From Candidatus Woesearchaeota archaeon (lineage in GTDB: Archaea > Nanobdellota > Nanobdellia > Woesearchaeales > DSVV01): a DNA stretch of 32,435 nucleotides. Below are positions 29,596 to 32,435 of the stretch, one piece after another (the first letter of the stretch is position 1; the number at the start of each line of letters is the position of its first letter). The stretch is taken from NCBI GenBank assembly GCA_016935125.1, contig JAFGRM010000017.1, forward strand, positions 1 through 32,435, in the 5' to 3' direction. The position numbers were made by a program, and so were the translations under genes. Under the pieces are notes generated by a model. It made no database searches and was not told the origin of the DNA. It saw only the letters and a list, made by a program, of their open reading frames with translations.

Positions 29596-30471
29596 TTATA
29601 CCTTGTTTCCTGTGCTGTCACGTTTGTATCTGCCAAACTCAGATATGTTCTTCTTTATGAACTCTTTTGAAAAAACAGGGCCGTTTGTGCATACCCTAAC
29701 ACCAGAACTGTCACAGCAACACTGGCCGCATATGCCAAACCCACATTTCATATACCTTTCAAGAGATGCTTCACAGGCTATATCATGCCTGTCCGAGATA
29801 TCAATCACGCCTTTCATCATCACCTCTGGCCCGCATGTATAGATAAGGTCCACAGAAGAGTTGTCTTTGCCAAGCTCCTGCTCAAGTGCGGTTGTCGTAT
29901 ACCCCTTCTTGCCAAAACTCCCATCATCAGTTACCCATGTGGTCTTTATCTTGGATCCTTTGAACCGTTTCCTGTACAACAGCAGATCCTCAAACTTTGC
30001 ACCGATGATAAAGCTTACGTCTGCACCTATCTTTTCAAGCTCTTCAGCAAGATATGCAAGAGGCGCTACACCATAACCACCTGCAACAAGTATGGCCTTG
30101 CCTGGCTTGATATTGAACCCAGAGCCGTGCGGACCCTGGATGCCTATATGATCACCTGGCTTTTTCTTAAAAAGCTCTTCAGTAAACCCACCTACCTTGC
30201 ACACAGTAACACCGAATTCACCATCGCTCATATAGCTTACGCCAAAGGGTTTCATGTTAAGCCTTGGGATCCAGAGAAAAACAAACTGGCCGGGTCTTGC
30301 AGAAAAAAGCCCTTTTTCACCAAATGACCTAGTCATATAGCCTGAATCATTGATTATACCCTCAGACCTGCTGAAAAAAAAGCTCTTTATGTCTTCAGCC
30401 TCTTCAACTATCCTTTGTATCTTAAGCGCTACTGGCTGCTCGAGCTTGTGCTTGAATATGCTGCTATCCAT
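29596..30471 (-). CDS. pyrK: Dihydroorotate dehydrogenase electron-transfer subunit
   Basis: A 291-residue FAD/2Fe-2S protein that passes electrons from dihydroorotate oxidation to NAD+ in class 1B enzymes, a step of de novo UMP synthesis. FAD-domain motifs are ARPGQFVFLWIP and MKPFGVSYM; the NAD-binding domain has ILVAGGYGVAPLAYLAEEL and YTCGPEVMMKG; the C-terminal cluster motif is CGFGICGQCC with a later Cys in VRVCTNGPVF. The ATG at 30471 lies inside the end of the pyrD gene (eight-nucleotide overlap), so the two are translated together and should form the usual PyrD2K2 complex. A GTG nine nucleotides further upstream is a less likely start. Length is slightly above the usual 250-270 residues. 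Confidence 0.9.
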   Translation of the reverse strand: MDSSIFKHKLEQPVALKIQRIVEEAEDIKSFFFSRSEGIINDSGYMTRSFGEKGLFSARPGQFVFLWIPRLNMKPFGVSYMSDGEFGVTVCKVGGFTEELFKKKPGDHIGIQGPHGSGFNIKPGKAILVAGGYGVAPLAYLAEELEKIGADVSFIIGAKFEDLLLYRKRFKGSKIKTTWVTDDGSFGKKGYTTTALEQELGKDNSSVDLIYTCGPEVMMKGVIDISDRHDIACEASLERYMKCGFGICGQCCCDSSGVRVCTNGPVFSKEFIKKNISEFGRYKRDSTGNKV

Positions 30472-31384
30472 GTGAAACACCGACCATCTCTTCTATGCTC
30501 TTGTAGCTCTGCTCTTTCATAAACCGCTCTATCCCCCTGTTTATCTTGCGAAAGACTGTCAAACCCTCATAATAAACACCAGAGCCAACACCAACAACAG
30601 TTGCGCCAGCCATGATCATCTCAACTGCATCATGCCATGTGCAAACACCCCCTGTGCCTATGATAGGGATATTGACTGCCTTGTAAAGGTCATAGACACA
30701 CCTGACAGATATCGGCCTGATAGCAGGGCCGCTAACACCACCCATCTTAAAATCAAGTACAGGCTGCCTTGTCTCGATATTTATAACCATCCCTGGCCCA
30801 TGTGTGTTGCCCATATTTATCGCATCAGCACCTGCTTTCTGCGCTGCCAGTGCAACTTCAGCAAGATTTGGTATATTCGGTGAAAGCTTGACTATGACAG
30901 GAAGCTTTGTACTGCTCTTGACAGCTTTTGTGATCTTGGCTGTTGCAACAGGAGTGCCCTGGCCTGCTAACAACCCAAACCCAGGTGTATGAGGACATGA
31001 TAACGCAATCTCAACAGCAGAAAACCCTAACCTGTTGCCCTTTCCAACAAGATGCTCTGCCATATAACCAAAATCAGGGGCAGTTGAGCCTATGATGCTT
31101 GCAAAAACAGGCGCACCCACATCCTTTAAGTCCTTAAACTCCTCTTTTGCAGCAGCGATTCCTGGATTGGAATAACCAACTGCATTCAGCATCCCTGCTT
31201 CATATGTGAGAAGGATTGGATTGTTGTGACCAGCTCTCTGCTCTTTACTTATTGACTTGATAGTCAATGCTCCTGCCCCATGCTTTGCAACATTAACAAG
31301 CGATGACCTGGTCACACCTAACACTCCTGATGCAAGAACTGTCGGGCTTCGCATCCTTATGCCGCAAAATTCTGTGCTGATCAT
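30464..31384 (-). CDS. pyrD: Dihydroorotate dehydrogenase, class 1B catalytic subunit
   Basis: A 306-residue TIM-barrel flavoenzyme that oxidises dihydroorotate to orotate. The N-terminus MISTEFCGIRMRSPTVLASG leads into the FMN barrel; GALTIKSIS, PGFGLLAGQ, VKLSPNIPNL, INMGNTHGPGM, GGVSGPAIRP and IIGTGGVCTW are typical. The catalytic base is the Cys of EIALSCPH, as in class 1 enzymes (class 2 uses Ser). The gene overlaps pyrK and is its upstream partner. No other pyrimidine gene lies in the window. Presence of this pathway is notable if the organism is a small-genome DPANN archaeon, since many lack it. Confidence 0.95.
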   Translation of the reverse strand: MISTEFCGIRMRSPTVLASGVLGVTRSSLVNVAKHGAGALTIKSISKEQRAGHNNPILLTYEAGMLNAVGYSNPGIAAAKEEFKDLKDVGAPVFASIIGSTAPDFGYMAEHLVGKGNRLGFSAVEIALSCPHTPGFGLLAGQGTPVATAKITKAVKSSTKLPVIVKLSPNIPNLAEVALAAQKAGADAINMGNTHGPGMVINIETRQPVLDFKMGGVSGPAIRPISVRCVYDLYKAVNIPIIGTGGVCTWHDAVEMIMAGATVVGVGSGVYYEGLTVFRKINRGIERFMKEQSYKSIEEMVGVSHG

Positions 31385-31716
31385 TATAATCCTATTCCTT
31401 GCTTCTCTTTGTTATTGTTTTTAGTTGTTTTGTTATTGTTTTTAGCTGTTGGTAACCTTATAATAGTCTTGTGGTTGTTGTTGTCAGACAAAAAAACAAC
31501 AAGACAGACATCATACTACAAAATCAACATACACCAAAAAACAGGTGTTTTTTAACAATCTTCTTTTTCAATAAGCTTAAGCAACATAGTATTAAGCAAC
31601 ACAGTAGCAGGATAGTATATAAATATCTTATGAAAAAGGACCTACAGCGTCTTTTATACATCACAGCTTTTATACAACGCAGCATCTCCAGTGTGAGTTC
31701 TTTTTATTGTTAACAA
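31385..31716. other. Gene-free region upstream of pyrD with two tandem duplications
   Basis: About 330 nt without a credible gene. A 21-nt unit TTGTTATTGTTTTTAG(T/C)TGTT occurs at 31409-31429 and 31430-31450, and a 15-nt unit TTAAGCAACA(T/C)AGTA at 31577-31591 and 31592-31606. The plus-strand frame across 31471-31713 has a low-complexity translation and no ribosome binding site, and is not accepted. Confidence 0.6.
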
Positions 31717-31800
31717 CGCCGGGGCTGGAATTGCTCTTGAATCAGAGATTCACGAGCCATCAGGATTCTTCGAACCCTGGTATGAACCCAGGCAGCCTTT
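31717..31800. other. Structured non-coding segment with a tRNA-Ser 3'-end fragment
   Basis: CGCCGGGGCTGG at 31717-31728 is identical to the end of the tRNA-Ser gene at 31994-32005 and is followed by sequence loosely resembling its T arm with a few inserted bases. Next come an inverted repeat CTCTTGAATC/GATTCACGAG (31735-31757, one mismatch), a second weaker stem around TTCGAA, and CCCAGGC at 31787-31793 pairing with GCCTGGG at 31809-31815. A full cloverleaf cannot be drawn because there is no matching acceptor strand. Likely a decayed tRNA copy or a structured RNA. Confidence 0.45.
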
Positions 31801-31804
31801 TTAA

Positions 31805-31860
31805 AAAAGCCTGGGGAAAATATATCCAGTGCTACTTCGCTCTGCTCAGTAGCACGACAA
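31805..31860. repeat. 56-bp hairpin element, copy 1
   Basis: Contains GTGCTACT (31829-31836), an 11-nt loop TCGCTCTGCTC and AGTAGCAC (31848-31855), a perfect 8-bp stem, preceded by AAAAGCCTGGGGAAAATATA. It matches 31928-31983 at 54 of 56 positions. Confidence 0.85.
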
Positions 31861-31927
31861 AAAAGCAAATAGTTCTAGTACGATAAGAAGAACCCAAAAC
31901 TCAAGACCCATAACTCAAAAACCTAAT

Positions 31928-31983
31928 AAAAGCCTGGGGAAAATATACCCAATGCTACTTCGCTCTGCTCAGTAGCACGACAA
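31928..31983. repeat. 56-bp hairpin element, copy 2, next to tRNA-Ser
   Basis: Second copy of the element at 31805-31860, offset by 123 nt. One of its two differences falls in the outermost stem pair, shortening the stem to seven pairs. It ends ten nucleotides from the 3' end of the tRNA-Ser gene and would be the first structure in the tRNA 3' trailer. Confidence 0.85.
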
Positions 31984-31993
31984 TGGATAAAAC

Positions 31994-32077
31994 CGCCGGG
32001 GCTGGGATTTGAACCCAGAGATCCATAAGGAAAGCGGTTTTCGAGACCGCCGCGGTACCAGATTGCGCCACCCCGGC
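31994..32077 (-). tRNA. tRNA-Ser (anticodon CGA)
   Basis: The minus strand folds as a class II tRNA of 84 nt: acceptor GCCGGGG pairing with CCCCGGC, a D arm GCG/CGC with a GG-containing loop, anticodon stem GCGGT/ACCGC around the loop CTCGAAA (anticodon CGA at 32041-32043, reading UCG), a long variable arm of about 15 nt with a TCC/GGA stem, and T arm CTGGG-TTCAAAT-CCCAG. The discriminator is G, as in archaeal tRNA-Ser. CCA is not encoded. No intron. A TATA-like ATATTTTTAAT about 35-45 nt upstream may be its promoter. Confidence 0.95.
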
Positions 32078-32435
32078 TCCTTGAACCCAAAAGCAGAAAA
32101 CCCCACCCTATTAAAAATATTATGCAAAAAGCAGAAAAACAACTTATCTACATATTAATAACCTCCTGCCTATGTGACCCCCTTATTTCATGTGGAAAAA
32201 TTTATTGGTTTGTGTGCTTTGTGGTTGTTTGTAAGAAAAAACATGCAACAACACAATCCAAAACAAAACAAACACTGAAAAGATGCAAGGCTTATAGTAT
32301 ACTTTTTTCTACCATTTTCTTGTGTTTTTGGCAAATATGTTTTGTTATCAATCATCTAATTGTTGGTTGATTGTTGGTTAATCGTTAGATAGTCATTAGA
32401 TAGTCATTGGTTAATTGTTTGTTGTTACATTTACT
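32078..32435. other. Gene-free right end of the window
   Basis: No convincing gene. It holds the tRNA-Ser upstream region, an isolated TTTCATGTGGAAA at 32186-32198 that resembles ORB-like box 2, and at the far end tandem copies TTGTTGGTTGA/TTGTTGGTTAA (near 32360-32380) and TAGATAGTCAT at 32386-32396 and 32397-32407 (perfect, period 11). The plus frame at 32122-32370 looks non-coding. Confidence 0.5.

Noticed and set aside
31471-31713. Plus-strand frame of 80 codons upstream of pyrD
   Set aside because: No ribosome binding site and it spans a 15-bp tandem duplication; the translation looks non-coding.
31717-31800. A second complete tRNA gene
   Set aside because: Only the 3' acceptor strand is recognisable; no matching 5' acceptor strand, anticodon arm or regular D arm can be drawn.

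Overview
The window is archaeal chromosome, most likely from a DPANN lineage (Woesearchaeota/Pacearchaeota-like; this placement is inference). Direct support for an archaeon: both subunits of the D-family DNA polymerase, an Orc1/Cdc6 initiator with origin recognition box (ORB)-like sites beside it, the ABCE1/Rli1 ribosome-recycling ATPase, translin, DUF99, class III signal-peptide pilins starting KAQGALEFLMTYGW, TATA boxes 25-35 nt upstream of starts, and GGTGAT/AGGAGG-type ribosome binding sites. No transposase, integrase, phage gene or CRISPR array was seen.

Layout. 1-0.25 kb: a 58-residue ribbon-helix-helix protein. 0.5-5.0 kb: pilus/secretion ATPase and its double polytopic TadC/FlaJ-like partner. 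5.2-5.9 kb: a minus-strand run of three small repeat-bearing ORFs, the last two overlapping by ATGA. 6.0-6.2 kb: a 25-26 bp minisatellite leading into a DUF99 gene. 6.9-9.8 kb: a DUF1461 membrane protein and ABCE1, both on minus. 10.1-11.2 kb: a bare GH15 catalytic domain. 11.3-18.1 kb: DP2, DP1 and Orc1/Cdc6, all on minus. 18.14-18.73 kb: a non-coding interval with four ORB-like boxes, the best candidate replication origin. 18.7-22.3 kb: two coiled-coil proteins followed by three related membrane proteins. 22.5-26.5 kb: translin, an HD-domain protein, two tandem M29-type aminopeptidases and a UPF0173 metallo-beta-lactamase-fold hydrolase. 26.6-27.6 kb: three small membrane-linked proteins. 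27.7-27.94 kb: a strikingly C-poor tract. 28.1-29.4 kb: two pilin paralogues. 29.6-31.4 kb: the PyrK and PyrD subunits of class 1B dihydroorotate dehydrogenase. 31.4-32.4 kb: a duplicated hairpin element beside tRNA-Ser(CGA).

How the parts relate. The replication genes form an origin-initiator-replicase block like that known from Thermococcales, and the best ORB lies between the orc1 TATA box and its start codon, which suggests autoregulation. The ATPase, the polytopic protein and the two pilins can supply most of a type IV pilus-like machine; the prepilin peptidase is not in the window. The coiled-coil proteins and membrane-protein trio next to the origin are the most coherent uncharacterised gene group.

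A window-wide feature is that most intergenic gaps carry their own unrelated short tandem duplication (9 to 26 nt units, 2 to 5 copies). The same process seems to have made in-frame repeats inside the small ORFs at 5.4-5.8 kb. All functional calls rest on reading motifs by eye; no search was run.
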